Source: Adhaeribacter swui (GTDB lineage Bacteria; Bacteroidota; Bacteroidia; Cytophagales; Hymenobacteraceae). From it: a stretch of 64,000 nucleotides of DNA. Within the stretch, counting starts at the first letter, position 1. Every line of letters starts with the position of its first letter. The stretch spans positions 558,001-622,000 of the forward strand of contig NZ_CP055156.1 of the NCBI RefSeq assembly GCF_014217805.1, read 5' to 3'. Positions 52,597 through 62,330 of this stretch are shown here, piece by piece. The notes beneath the pieces were generated by a model. That model was not told the origin of the DNA and searched no databases. It saw only the letters and a program-made list of their open reading frames with translations. The position numbers and the translations under genes are program-made.

Positions 52597-52700
52597 CCTG
52601 ACCAGGGTTAAATTTTATTTGTAGCTGATCGTTTTTGGTTTGGTAAAAATATCCGTTCTTTTAGGTTAAATATTTTACTTCTTCTGGAAAACTGTTTTAT

Positions 52701-54524
52701 ATGCGGCGTTTCTGTTTTTGCTTTTTTTTAAATTTTTTGCTTTCTGTAAGTGCCTGGGCACAGGCTGAGGTTCATTATTCGCTGGCTTTCCCCAACGCGG
52801 TTCATCACGAAGCTGAAGTAACGGTGGAGTTCCGGGAGATAAAAACCCCCACCCTGGAGGTACGCATGAGCCGCTCTTCGCCGGGCCGGTACGCCCTGCA
52901 CGAATTTGCCAAAAATGTATACAACGTAAAAGCCGTAAATGGCCAGGGCAAACCCGTAACAATTAATCGCCCGAACCCGCACCAATGGAACCTGAGCAAC
53001 CACGATGGTACGGTAAAAATAACGTATACGCTTTTTGGTTTTCGGGCCGATGGCACGTATAACGGCATCGACGAACAACATGCCCACTTAAACATGCCCG
53101 CTACTTTAATGTACGCAATAGGTTTTGAGAATAGCCCAGCCACGGTAAAGTTTACGATAGCGTCGGGTAAAAACTGGACGGTGGCTACGCAGTTAAAACC
53201 CGTAAACGAAACTACTTTTTGGGCGCCCACAATGCAATACTTAATGGATAGCCCAGTGGAACTGAGCAATTTTACGTGGCAACAATGGCAAATAAACGAT
53301 AAAGGCAAAACAAAAACCATCCGGATTGCCCTGCACCACACCGGCATCGAGGCCGATGCCAACCGCTACACGGAAGCCACCAAACAAGTAGTAGCTCAAG
53401 CACGCGCTGTTTACGGCGAATTACCCGAATACGATTACGGCACATATACTTTTATCGCCTGCTACATGCCCCAGTCGGTGGGCGACGGCATGGAACACCG
53501 CAACTCTACCGTAGTAACCAGTACGCATCCTCTGGCCACACATTTTGCCGATCATTTAGGTACTGTGTCGCATGAGTTTTTTCATTCCTGGAACGTGGAA
53601 CGGATTCGGCCCAAAAGCCTGGAACCGTTTAACTTTGCCGAAGCCAATATGAGCGACGCCTTGTGGTTTGCCGAAGGTTTTACCAGTTACTACGGCGACT
53701 TGCTCGTACACCGCAGCAAAAACAGCACCTTCGACGAGGCTATAACCAGCTTTGGGAACGAACTTAACTTTGTATTGAATGCCCCGGGTAAAAACTACTT
53801 TTCGCCGGTAGAAATGAGCATGCAAGCACCGTTTGTGGATGCCGCCCAATCCATAGACCCGATAAACCGCCTGAACACCTACATTTCGTATTATACCTAC
53901 GGCAGCGTAATTGCCCTGGCGCTGGATTTGGAGCTGCGGCAAAAATTTAAAAATTTAACCCTAGATAACTACATGCAGGCCTTGTGGCAAACCTACGGCA
54001 AACCCGAAAAGCCTTATACCTTAACCGATTTGCAAAACTCCCTGGCTACCGTTACCCGCGACGAAGCATTTGCCCGTAATTTCTTTCAAAATCATATTTT
54101 CGGTAAAACCTTAACCGATTATAAAAATTTACTAAAGGCGGCTGGCTTGGAATTACGTAAAAGTTTGCCTGGCAAAGCTAGTCTGGGCCTGGTGCCGATT
54201 GCCTTCCCGGATGAGAAAGCAACCTTAACTAATTTTACTTTTGTGGGCAGTCCTTTGTACCAGGCCGGGCTCGATAAACAAGATGTTATTCTGCGTTTAA
54301 ATAACCAACCCATTACCTCCAAAGCCGGCTTAGATGCCGTATTAACCAAGCACCAGCCTAACGATAAAGTTACTATCGCGTTTATGCAACAAGGCCAGGT
54401 TAAACAGAGTAGTGTAACTTTAACTGAAAACCCTAGCTGGGAGATTGTACCTACCGAAAATGCGGGTGGTAAACTTACCAAAACGCAGAAAGCCTTTCGG
54501 CAAAACTGGCTCGGCAGTAAATAA
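52701..54524 (+). CDS. M61-family metallopeptidase with PDZ domain
   Basis: The 607-residue product has a signal peptide (FCFCFFLNFLLSVSAWAQ). An N-terminal beta-sandwich (ARSSPGRYALHEFAKNVYN-like) is followed by the zinc site VSHEFFHSWNVERIRP (HEFFH), with the third ligand region FAEGFTSYYGDL. A C-terminal PDZ domain (about residues 505-585) lies near YQAGLDKQDVILRLNNQPIT. It acts as a periplasmic aminopeptidase, of the glycyl aminopeptidase type. The gene is monocistronic. Confidence 0.93.
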   Translation: MRRFCFCFFLNFLLSVSAWAQAEVHYSLAFPNAVHHEAEVTVEFREIKTPTLEVRMSRSSPGRYALHEFAKNVYNVKAVNGQGKPVTINRPNPHQWNLSNHDGTVKITYTLFGFRADGTYNGIDEQHAHLNMPATLMYAIGFENSPATVKFTIASGKNWTVATQLKPVNETTFWAPTMQYLMDSPVELSNFTWQQWQINDKGKTKTIRIALHHTGIEADANRYTEATKQVVAQARAVYGELPEYDYGTYTFIACYMPQSVGDGMEHRNSTVVTSTHPLATHFADHLGTVSHEFFHSWNVERIRPKSLEPFNFAEANMSDALWFAEGFTSYYGDLLVHRSKNSTFDEAITSFGNELNFVLNAPGKNYFSPVEMSMQAPFVDAAQSIDPINRLNTYISYYTYGSVIALALDLELRQKFKNLTLDNYMQALWQTYGKPEKPYTLTDLQNSLATVTRDEAFARNFFQNHIFGKTLTDYKNLLKAAGLELRKSLPGKASLGLVPIAFPDEKATLTNFTFVGSPLYQAGLDKQDVILRLNNQPITSKAGLDAVLTKHQPNDKVTIAFMQQGQVKQSSVTLTENPSWEIVPTENAGGKLTKTQKAFRQNWLGSK

Positions 54525-54610
54525 GTATTAAGTTAAAGGTTTTAGGTTGAAGGTTTTAGGCAATACTTAGTCTTATGAATTTTAATTTAACCCAAAAAGA
54601 CTTGGAAAAT

Positions 54611-54630
54611 CGTTTGTGAAGACACAAACG
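54611..54630. repeat. CGTTTGTG stem-loop repeat, copy 3
   Basis: CGTTTGTG-aaga-CACAAACG is identical to copy 2 and followed by CGGGCACTGCC. It lies in the 250-bp gap before the MBL hydrolase gene; the rest of the gap is a degenerate AACCTTTTAACTTT pyrimidine repeat up to the start codon. Confidence 0.72.
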
Positions 54631-54774
54631 CGGGCACTGCCTTGTTTGTAAAAGTCTGCTATTTTTAAATTTTTACTTTAAACGTTTAATAAAAATTCAA
54701 TTTTTTAAAATTTCAGCTTTTCAACCTTTTAACTTTCTAACCTTTTAACTTTTCAACCTTCAAACCATCAAACC

Positions 54775-55773
54775 TTGACAACCATCCGTTACCGGCGCAA
54801 CGATCACTTAAAAACCGTTAAACCTAATTACCCGGGCAACAAAATAATAGATGGCCAATTTGCCAACGGCGACGAGTTATATACCCCATCGTTTAAAACA
54901 GTATTGAAATGGCAACTTTCCCCTAATCCGCAAAAAGCCGAGAAAGAAAAAGACAAATACGTACCGCCCGTTATTCCGGACGCGCAGGTGTTTACGGCTA
55001 ACAATGATCTACTGGTTTGGTTGGGGCACGCCTCGTTTTTACTGCAACTAAATGGGGTTTCGTTTTTGTTAGATCCGGTTTTACTCGATTCTCCGTTTCT
55101 GCGCCGGCGGCACCCTTTGCCTTGTTCCATTAACGACATCCGCCACATTGATTACCTGGCCCTGTCGCATGGGCATCGCGACCACCTGGACGAAAAATCC
55201 ATTAAAGCCCTCGTGAAAAACAATCCGCAGGTAAAAGCACTTATTCCGTTGGCTATGGGCGAGTTATTGCACCACATGGCGCCCGGTATAACGTACCAGG
55301 AAGCCGGCTGGTACCAGCAATACAGCTTGCCGGAAAATTTAGGCGTAGCAGTATATTATTTACCCGCTGCCCATTGGCACCGTCGGGGCTTAACTGACAT
55401 GAACAAAATCTTGTGGGGCAGCTTTCTTTTTCAAACGGCTACCCAGCTTATCTATTTTGGCGGCGATAGCGCCTACGAAAAGCACTTTGCCGAAATTAAA
55501 GAATTATTTGGTCCACCCGATGTAGCTATTTTACCCATTGGTGCCTACAAACCGCCCTACCTGATGCAACTCAGTCATATGAATCCGCCGGAAGCGGTGC
55601 AAGCCTGCAACGACCTGGGAGCTAAAACTCTTATCCCAATGCACTACGGTACCTTCGACTTATCCGACGAACCCGCTGGCGAATCCATCCGCTGGATGCA
55701 GGAACTAGCCGCCGCTGGCAAACTACAAGGCAAACTAAAAATTCCGGCCGTAGGCGAGCGGGTACTTTTGTGA
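54775..55773 (+). CDS. MBL-fold hydrolase (NAPE-PLD/UlaG-like)
   Basis: This 332-residue metallo-beta-lactamase-fold protein contains LVWLGHASFLLQLNGVSFLL then DPVL, LALSHGHRDHLD (HxHxDH metal site) and IYFGGDSAYEKHF. IPMHYGTFDL supplies the final ligand. The domain order matches NAPE-PLD-like phosphodiesterases, including the N-terminal extension of about 75 residues. The start is TTG at 54775, right after the pyrimidine repeat. The substrate is unknown. Confidence 0.87.
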   Translation: MTTIRYRRNDHLKTVKPNYPGNKIIDGQFANGDELYTPSFKTVLKWQLSPNPQKAEKEKDKYVPPVIPDAQVFTANNDLLVWLGHASFLLQLNGVSFLLDPVLLDSPFLRRRHPLPCSINDIRHIDYLALSHGHRDHLDEKSIKALVKNNPQVKALIPLAMGELLHHMAPGITYQEAGWYQQYSLPENLGVAVYYLPAAHWHRRGLTDMNKILWGSFLFQTATQLIYFGGDSAYEKHFAEIKELFGPPDVAILPIGAYKPPYLMQLSHMNPPEAVQACNDLGAKTLIPMHYGTFDLSDEPAGESIRWMQELAAAGKLQGKLKIPAVGERVLL

Positions 55774-55889
55774 GTTGGAAGGTTGGAAAGTTGGAAGGTT
55801 TTAAGATGTCGGCAATAATTAACTTGCTTAATTTCTGTTGGCGCGAGCAAGGCGTGCTTGCAATGGAATTTTTTAAAAATTTACTACCG

Positions 55890-55953
55890 CCAGCTTGTAG
55901 CTGGGGGTTCCTAATAGGTCAAGTTTTCAACTTGACGCAAGCTGAAAGCTTGC
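55890..55953. repeat. Three-hairpin REP-like element, copy 2
   Basis: Hairpins: CCAGC-ttgta-GCTGG (55890-55904), GTCAAGTT-ttc-AACTTGAC (55918-55936) and GCAAGCT-gaa-AGCTTGC (55937-55953). Order and loops equal copy 1 at 5074-5138, while the second and third stems differ by paired changes. Confidence 0.7.
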
Positions 55954-56084
55954 CAGTATAAACAGCCACCAGTTACGCTAACGCTAAACTGGCGGCAGGT
56001 AGGCGTAGTACTTAGGCAGAGAAATAGATTAGTCTGTTTTTTAAATTTCTAAATTTCCAACTTTCTGATCTTACAACCTTCTAA

Positions 56085-56180
56085 CCTTCCAACCTTCCAA
56101 CTTTCTAACCAGAATAACCTGCAACTTGTAACCAAAATAACTTGTAACTTGCAACCTGCAACTTGTAACCTGTAACCTCC
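56085..56180 (+). repeat. Degenerate AACCTTCC / AACTTGTAACC low-complexity repeat
   Basis: About 95 bp of short units (AACCTTCC, AACTTTCT, then AACTTGTAACC, AACCTGC) run right up to the SSS symporter start codon. A complementary strip (GTTGGAAGGTTGGAAAG) lies at 55772-55800, after the MBL stop. Confidence 0.65.
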
Positions 56181-56181
56181 T

Positions 56182-57666
56182 ATGTCGCCGATTACCATTA
56201 TTAGCATTATTGCGGCTTACTTCTGCATTTTAATCCTAATCTCGTTTCTTACCAGCAGCAAATCCGATAACACCGATTCCTTTTTTCTGGCCAACCGCAA
56301 GTCGCCGTGGTTTGTAGTGGCTTTCGGGATGATTGGTACTTCCCTTTCCGGGGTTACTTTTATCTCCATTCCGGGCATGGTAAATAAAGCCGAGTTTTCG
56401 TACATGCAATTCGTATTCGGGTATTTGTTGGGTTATCTGGTAATTGCCACCATTCTCATGCCGCTGTATTACCGGTTAAATTTAATTTCCATCTATGCCT
56501 ACCTGGAGCAGCGCTTTGGCTATTGGTCGTATAAAACCGGCGCTTTTTTCTTTTTGCTGGCGCGTACCATTGGCGCCGCTTTACGCTTGTACGTGGTAGC
56601 CGGGGTATTACAATTAGCCGTTTTTGATGCGTTAGGTGTTCCTTTTTACGTTTCGGTATTTATTACTATTGGCCTTATTTGGGTATACACGTTCCGGGGA
56701 GGCATGAAAACCATTATCTGGACCGATACTTTTCAGACTTTGGCGATGCTGATCTGCGTGGGAACCAGCATTGTTTTAATCTCCGACGAGTTAAATTTAT
56801 CGTTTCAGGGGCTGGTTAAAACCGTGGAAGAAAGTAGCTTTTCTAAAGTATTTTTTTGGGACGTAAAAGACAGCCGGTATTTTATGAAGCAGTTTTTCTC
56901 GGGCGCTTTTATTACCATTGTAATGACCGGTCTGGACCAGGACATGATGCAAAAAAACCTGAGTTGTAAAAACCTGGGCGAAGCGCAAAAAAACATGTTT
57001 ACGTTCAGCATTATTTTGGTGCTGGTAAATATTTTGTTCTTATCCCTGGGAGCCCTGTTGTACATTTTTGCCGAAGCCAAAGGCATTACCTTACCCACTA
57101 AAGGCGACGATGTTTTTCCGTTTTTAGCGCTTAATTATTTTCCGGCTTTTGCCGCGATAGCTTTTATTCTGGGTATTGTAGCCATTACCTACGCCAGCGC
57201 CGACTCTGCTTTAACTGCCCTTACCACCTCATTCTGCGTCGATTTTCTGGATTTTAAAAATCGTCCCGAAACCCAGCGCCAGAAGCTTAAATTTTACGTG
57301 CACATTGGCTTTTCGCTGCTGCTGATGCTGGTAATTGTAATTTTTAAAATTATTAACGACGAGAGCGTGGTAACCGCTGTTTTTAAAATTGCGGGTTATA
57401 CCTACGGGCCGTTACTGGGCTTGTACTTCTTCGGCTTATTTATTCGCCGGAACTTACAGGATAAATTGGTACCGGTAGTTTGCTTTTTAGCGCCCATTCT
57501 TACGTATATAATCAATATCAATTCCAAAGAATGGTTCTGGGGCTACGAGTTTGGGTTCGAGATTTTAATGCTAAATGGTTTTATCACCATCCTGGGTCTG
57601 CTCAGCATTTCGCGACCGGCATCGGCCGTTTTGGAACCAACCACCGGTGAGATGGTAAATAATTGA
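56182..57666 (+). CDS. Sodium:solute symporter (SSS family)
   Basis: This 494-residue protein has about 13 membrane helices. SFLTSSKSDNTDSFFLANRK and MIGTSLSGVTFISIPGMV are the N-terminal SSS signature with the Na+-site residues, and ALTALTTSFCVDFL is the helix-8 block. It carries a small organic solute with Na+; the substrate is unknown. The start lies directly after a low-complexity repeat. Confidence 0.92.
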   Translation: MSPITIISIIAAYFCILILISFLTSSKSDNTDSFFLANRKSPWFVVAFGMIGTSLSGVTFISIPGMVNKAEFSYMQFVFGYLLGYLVIATILMPLYYRLNLISIYAYLEQRFGYWSYKTGAFFFLLARTIGAALRLYVVAGVLQLAVFDALGVPFYVSVFITIGLIWVYTFRGGMKTIIWTDTFQTLAMLICVGTSIVLISDELNLSFQGLVKTVEESSFSKVFFWDVKDSRYFMKQFFSGAFITIVMTGLDQDMMQKNLSCKNLGEAQKNMFTFSIILVLVNILFLSLGALLYIFAEAKGITLPTKGDDVFPFLALNYFPAFAAIAFILGIVAITYASADSALTALTTSFCVDFLDFKNRPETQRQKLKFYVHIGFSLLLMLVIVIFKIINDESVVTAVFKIAGYTYGPLLGLYFFGLFIRRNLQDKLVPVVCFLAPILTYIININSKEWFWGYEFGFEILMLNGFITILGLLSISRPASAVLEPTTGEMVNN

Positions 57667-57743
57667 AAAAGACAAGGTTATCTACCAGAAATAAGATTCA
57701 GTAATTCTAGAGCGATAAACCCTGCTTAATTCTTAAGAATACC

Positions 57744-57751
57744 TACCTTTG
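57744..57751 (+). promoter_or_regulatory. Possible -7 element of the ABC exporter gene
   Basis: TACCTTTG matches TAnnTTTG about 62 bp before the start codon. The -33 position shows only a weak match. Confidence 0.4.
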
Positions 57752-57812
57752 CAAACGATTTACACGTACTTCGTGTTTAAAATAGATAATACTACCAGCT
57801 TAACATTATTTA

Positions 57813-59648
57813 ATGGCTAAACGCGGATTCGGGGGAAGAGCCAACAATACCGATGACTCCACTTCCGGCAAAAAACCACTAACCAAAGAAAACTTTCAGA
57901 AAGGTCTTCGTATTTTTAAATACACCCTTCCTTATAAAGTTAAATTTATTATCGGGCTTATATTCTTAGCCTTATCCAGCTCTACGTTTATGATATTTCC
58001 GGCCCTTACGGGTCAGTTAGTCGATTCGGCTACTGGCGCTGCAACGGGTACCGGCCTAGCTTTTTTAAAAAATATCAATTTGATTTCCCTGGGTTTATTC
58101 GGGGTAATTGTGCTGCAAGGTATTTTTTCGTTTTTCCGGATTTACTTTTTCGCCCAGGTAAGTGAATTTGCCGTAGCCGATATCCGGCGCTCGTTATACG
58201 CGAAGTTTGTGGTGCTGCCCATTCCGTTTTTCGAGCAAAAAAGGGTAGGCGAAATTACCAGCCGCATTACTTCCGATGTTGCTCAGTTACAGGATACGTT
58301 TTCTATTACTTTAGCCGAGTTGTTCCGGCAATTGGTTACCTTAATTGTGGGGGTAATCATTATTATGGTTACTTCGGTAAAGTTGTCTTTGTTTATGCTG
58401 GGCACTTTTCCGGTATTGGTACTCCTGGCATTCGTTTTCGGAAAACGGATTAAAAAATTATCGAAAGCAACCCAGGAAGAAATAGGAAAAACCAACGTAA
58501 TTGTAGAAGAAACGCTGCAGGCCATTAACGTGGTAAAAGCCTTTACGAACGAATTATTTGAAATTGGCCGCTATAACCGGTCGTTGGGCAATGCCGTTCG
58601 AAATGCTTTAAAAGCTTCTTACTTCCGGGGAGCATTTGTTTCTTTTATTATTGTGGGGCTTTTTGGTGGCATTATTCTGGTGTTGTGGTTTGGAGCTTCG
58701 CTTGTAGAAAGCGGGGAGTTAACCATTGGTCAATTAGTACAATTTATTATTTATACTACATTTATCGGAGCCTCGGTAGGTGGTTTAGGTGATATGTACG
58801 GTCGCGTGCAAACGTCGCTGGGCGCCGCTGACCGCGTTTTAGAAATTTTAGACGAACCGGAAGAGCCTACTAATAAAGAAAATACCACGGGTGCTGCTTT
58901 AAAAGTAAGCGGAAACATTGAATACGACCAGGTAGCCTTCTCTTATCCTACCCGGCCTGATATTGCGGTTTTAAAAGATATCTCGTTTCAAATTCAGTCC
59001 GGCGAAAAAGTAGCTCTGGTGGGACCCAGCGGGGCTGGTAAATCTACGATTGTGGCTTTGCTCATGAAGTTTTATAACTTAAAAGGCGGCCAGATTTGCA
59101 TCGACGGGCAAAATATAAACGATATAAACTTAACCGAGCTGCGCCGCAATATTGGCATTGTGCCGCAGGAAGTTTTATTATTTGGCGGCACTATCCGCGA
59201 AAACATTGCTTACGGCAAGCCCAATGCTACCGAAGAAGAAATTATACAGGCCGCCATAAAAGCCAATGCTTACCAGTTTATTCAATCTTTCCCGGAACAA
59301 CTGGACACGGTGGTGGGCGAACGCGGCATTAAATTATCGGGTGGGCAGCGGCAACGTATTGCCATTGCCCGGGCAATTTTAAAAAATCCGGCTATTCTTA
59401 TCCTCGACGAAGCTACCAGCTCTTTAGATTCTGAATCGGAGAAACTGGTACAACAAGCCATGGACGAACTGATGAAAGGCCGTACCAGCATTATTATTGC
59501 GCACCGCTTATCTACCATCCGGAAAGCCGATAAAATATTGGTAATAGAAAACGGTCAGATAGCCGAGCAAGGCACCCACGAAGAATTATCGCTCAACGAA
59601 AACGGCTTGTACGCCAACTTACTCCGGCTACAATTTGAATTAAGCTAA
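57813..59648 (+). CDS. ABC exporter, fused permease and ATPase (MsbA-like)
   Basis: This 611-residue half-transporter has an N-terminal six-helix membrane domain (about residues 40-330) and then the ATPase. Walker A is ALVGPSGAGKSTIV, the signature is IKLSGGQRQRIAIARA, Walker B is AILILDEATSSLD, and the H-loop is IIIAHRLSTI. It works as a homodimer exporting lipid or drug-like molecules; MsbA-type lipid A flipping is possible but not proven. A terminator follows. Confidence 0.95.
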   Translation: MAKRGFGGRANNTDDSTSGKKPLTKENFQKGLRIFKYTLPYKVKFIIGLIFLALSSSTFMIFPALTGQLVDSATGAATGTGLAFLKNINLISLGLFGVIVLQGIFSFFRIYFFAQVSEFAVADIRRSLYAKFVVLPIPFFEQKRVGEITSRITSDVAQLQDTFSITLAELFRQLVTLIVGVIIIMVTSVKLSLFMLGTFPVLVLLAFVFGKRIKKLSKATQEEIGKTNVIVEETLQAINVVKAFTNELFEIGRYNRSLGNAVRNALKASYFRGAFVSFIIVGLFGGIILVLWFGASLVESGELTIGQLVQFIIYTTFIGASVGGLGDMYGRVQTSLGAADRVLEILDEPEEPTNKENTTGAALKVSGNIEYDQVAFSYPTRPDIAVLKDISFQIQSGEKVALVGPSGAGKSTIVALLMKFYNLKGGQICIDGQNINDINLTELRRNIGIVPQEVLLFGGTIRENIAYGKPNATEEEIIQAAIKANAYQFIQSFPEQLDTVVGERGIKLSGGQRQRIAIARAILKNPAILILDEATSSLDSESEKLVQQAMDELMKGRTSIIIAHRLSTIRKADKILVIENGQIAEQGTHEELSLNENGLYANLLRLQFELS

Positions 59649-59664
59649 AATTTAAAAAAAACCG

Positions 59665-59699
59665 AAATAACCAATTTGGCAACGGATTGGTTATTTTTT
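59665..59699 (+). terminator. Intrinsic terminator after the ABC exporter
   Basis: AAATAACCAAT (59665-59675) and ATTGGTTATTT (59686-59696) are perfect 11-bp arms with a 10-nt loop and a T-run. Confidence 0.82.
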
Positions 59700-59807
59700 A
59701 TCCTATCCTTACCCAAAAGTATCTTTTTAAAAAGCATTTAGCTTACCGGTAGTTTTCCTTATTTTTACTGGTAAATTCTATTATCCAAATTATTAATTTT
59801 TTAAAAA

Positions 59808-60674
59808 ATGAAAAAATTTATCACCGGAAGTATGTCGGTTGTTGTGGCTTGTCTGCTTTCTGCCAATATGGCCTTTGCTCAGTTAGAAACGCCGCAAGCT
59901 AGTCCGCTTGGCACCGTAAGCCAGAAGGTTGGTCTTACTACTATTTCGGTTGAATATTCGCGGCCTAGTGCTAAAGGCCGCAAAGTTTTCGGGGGAGTTC
60001 GGCCGTTTGGTGAACCTTGGCGTACGGGTGCGAATGGCACCACCAAAATCACTTTTAAAGACGATGTAACGGTACAAGGCAACAAAGTGCCGGCCGGCGA
60101 ATACGCGTTGTATACCATTCCGAACGAAAACGAGTGGACCATTGTGTTAAACAAAAACTTAACGCTGGGTGGCAACACAGAAGGTTACAAAAAAGAAGAA
60201 GACGTAACCCGCTTCACAGTAAAACCCATCCGGTTAACTAACCGCACCGAAACCTTTACCATTAACTTTTCGGACCTTACCCCGGCTACCGCTAACGTAG
60301 AATTACTCTGGGAAAATACGTCGGTTAAATTTAAAATAGTTACCGAGGTAGAAAGCAAAGTAATGAAGCAAATTCAGGAGCAGGTAGTTAATGGGCAAAA
60401 CGTTAGCGCTGATATGTACGCCGCTGCCGCCAGCTACTACTACGAAAACAACAAAGACAATAAATTAGCTCTGGAGTGGATTAAAAAAGCCAACGAAAAA
60501 GATCCGAAGTTCTGGAACATGCACACCCAAGCTAAAATTCAGGCCCGGGCCAAAGATTTTAAAGGAGCTACTGCCTCAGCGCAAAAATCTATTGAACTGG
60601 CCAAAGCCGCTAAAAACGACGATTACGTACGCATGAACGAACAAGCCATTGCCGAGTGGGCGAAATCCAAATAG
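59808..60674 (+). CDS. Secreted DUF2911-domain protein
   Basis: The 288-residue product has a signal peptide (SMSVVVACLLSANMAFAQ). A DUF2911 domain (about residues 30-170) carries TISVEYSRPSAKGRKVFGGV, PFGEPWRTGANGTTKI and VPAGEYALYTIP. A helical TPR-like tail (ALEWIKKANEKDPKFW, then DFKGATASAQKSIELAKAA) follows. The family is abundant in Bacteroidota and its role is unknown. Confidence 0.92.
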   Translation: MKKFITGSMSVVVACLLSANMAFAQLETPQASPLGTVSQKVGLTTISVEYSRPSAKGRKVFGGVRPFGEPWRTGANGTTKITFKDDVTVQGNKVPAGEYALYTIPNENEWTIVLNKNLTLGGNTEGYKKEEDVTRFTVKPIRLTNRTETFTINFSDLTPATANVELLWENTSVKFKIVTEVESKVMKQIQEQVVNGQNVSADMYAAAASYYYENNKDNKLALEWIKKANEKDPKFWNMHTQAKIQARAKDFKGATASAQKSIELAKAAKNDDYVRMNEQAIAEWAKSK

Positions 60675-60712
60675 ATTATTGATTTTTAAAAATTTCTAAT
60701 TTTAAAAATCAC

Positions 60713-60748
60713 AAAAAAGCCGATGTAAGTACTTACATCGGCTTTTTT
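60713..60748. terminator. Bidirectional terminator between the DUF2911 gene and hslU
   Basis: The segment 60713-60748 is a perfect 36-bp palindrome (GCCGATGTAAGT / ACTTACATCGGC with A6 and T6 at the ends) between convergent genes. Confidence 0.93.
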
Positions 60749-60820
60749 TATATTATAGTAAACAGAAGTGTAGAACGTAATCTAACTTTCTATTTTAATT
60801 TTTTAAAAATTCACTTTTTA

Positions 60821-62224
60821 CTACAAAATATATTGGCTCAGATCCCGGTTTTTCACCATGCCGGATAGTTTCTCGTCTACCATTTCGGCGGTAATCATTA
60901 CTTTGGCATTGGCCCCGATTTTATCCGGCACATCAAACAAAATTTCGTTTAATAACTGGCTTACTACAGTTTGTAAGCGACGGGCGCCAATATTTTCTAC
61001 TTCGGCGTTTACCTCAAAAGCAATCTCGGCAATTTTATGTAAAGCATCGTCTGAGAAAGTTAACTCTACTTCTTCGGCTTGCAGCAAGGCTTCGTATTGC
61101 TTGGTTAAAGCATTTTTCGGGAATTTTAAAATGCTGTAAAAATCTTCTTTGGTTAAGCTATTCAGTTCTACCCGAATCGGGAAACGGCCTTGTAATTCCG
61201 GTATTAAATCCGAAGGTTTGGCTACGTGAAAAGCGCCGGCAGCCACAAACAATATATGATCGGTTTTAATAACGCCGTATTTGGTGCTTACGGTGCTACC
61301 TTCCACGATGGGCAACAAGTCGCGCTGCACGCCTTCCCGGCTTACATCAGGTCCGCCCCCACCTTTATTGCTGGCCGAAGCAATTTTATCAATTTCGTCG
61401 ATAAAAATAACGCCCGCATTTTCGGCTTTCCGGATGGCTTCTTCTTTCACCTCGTCCATGTCAATCAGCTTCACGGCTTCTTCTTCCAGCAAAATTTTAC
61501 GGGCTTCGGCAATGGTAACTTTACGTTTGCGGGTTTTCTTGGGCATCATGCCGCTAATCATTTCCTGAATATTCATCATGGAAGCCTCGTCGATGCCCGG
61601 CCCCAGCACGCCCACGCCGGCCGAACTATTCTGCTGCACCTTTATTTCAATTTTACGATCCTCCAGTTCGCCGTTCCGGATTTTTAATCGGAATTTTTCG
61701 CGGGTGCGTTCGTTCAGTTCCTGGTCGCTGTCGGGCATTTGCGAATCATCGTGGGTAGTAGAAAATCCGGCGTAAGGTTTGGCGGGCGCACTGGTAACCG
61801 GCGGAATTAACGCATCCAGAATAATGTCTTCTACGGCCTGGGCCGCCTGAACCTTTACTTCTTCTTTCCGGCGGGTTTTCACCATATTCACCGATTGCTC
61901 TACCAAATCGCGCACCATGCTTTCCACGTCGCGGCCTACGTAACCTACTTCGGTAAATTTAGAAGCTTCTACTTTGGTAAAAGGCGCATCGGCAATACTG
62001 GCTAAACGGCGGGCAATTTCGGTTTTACCAACACCGGTAGCGCCAATCATTAATATATTATTCGGTACTATTTCGTTTTGCATGTCGGCGGCGGCGTGCA
62101 TGCGGCGCCAGCGGTTACGCAAGGCAATAGCAACATTGCGTTTTGCTTCGTGCTGCCCAATAATGTACTTATCTAGTTCGGCTACAATTTGTACCGGGGT
62201 TAAATATTGCGTGGTATCTAGCAT
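60821..62224 (-). CDS. hslU: HslUV protease ATPase subunit HslU
   Basis: The 467-residue AAA+ unfoldase feeds proteins into the HslV peptidase. TPVQIVAELDKYIIGQHEAK begins the protein, Walker A is MIGATGVGKTEIARR (about residues 59-73), the pore loop is GYVGRD, Walker B is VIFIDEIDKIA, and the sensor/arginine region is ELQGRFPIRVEL. The I-domain (about 115-245) is present. hslV is not in the window. The gene lies downstream of lon-porQ on the same strand. Confidence 0.96.
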   Translation of the reverse strand: MLDTTQYLTPVQIVAELDKYIIGQHEAKRNVAIALRNRWRRMHAAADMQNEIVPNNILMIGATGVGKTEIARRLASIADAPFTKVEASKFTEVGYVGRDVESMVRDLVEQSVNMVKTRRKEEVKVQAAQAVEDIILDALIPPVTSAPAKPYAGFSTTHDDSQMPDSDQELNERTREKFRLKIRNGELEDRKIEIKVQQNSSAGVGVLGPGIDEASMMNIQEMISGMMPKKTRKRKVTIAEARKILLEEEAVKLIDMDEVKEEAIRKAENAGVIFIDEIDKIASASNKGGGGPDVSREGVQRDLLPIVEGSTVSTKYGVIKTDHILFVAAGAFHVAKPSDLIPELQGRFPIRVELNSLTKEDFYSILKFPKNALTKQYEALLQAEEVELTFSDDALHKIAEIAFEVNAEVENIGARRLQTVVSQLLNEILFDVPDKIGANAKVMITAEMVDEKLSGMVKNRDLSQYIL

Positions 62225-62330
62225 AATGGTATGTTCCGGAATAAACTCCTTAGCGGGAGTTCTTCGTAATTTTTTAAATTTTTAAAATTTTGGTAAAAAG
62301 AAATTATACGTTCAAAATTAATAAAACGGA

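Noticed and set aside
61226-61687. 153-codon plus-strand frame opposite hslU
   Set aside because: Antisense shadow of a highly conserved gene.
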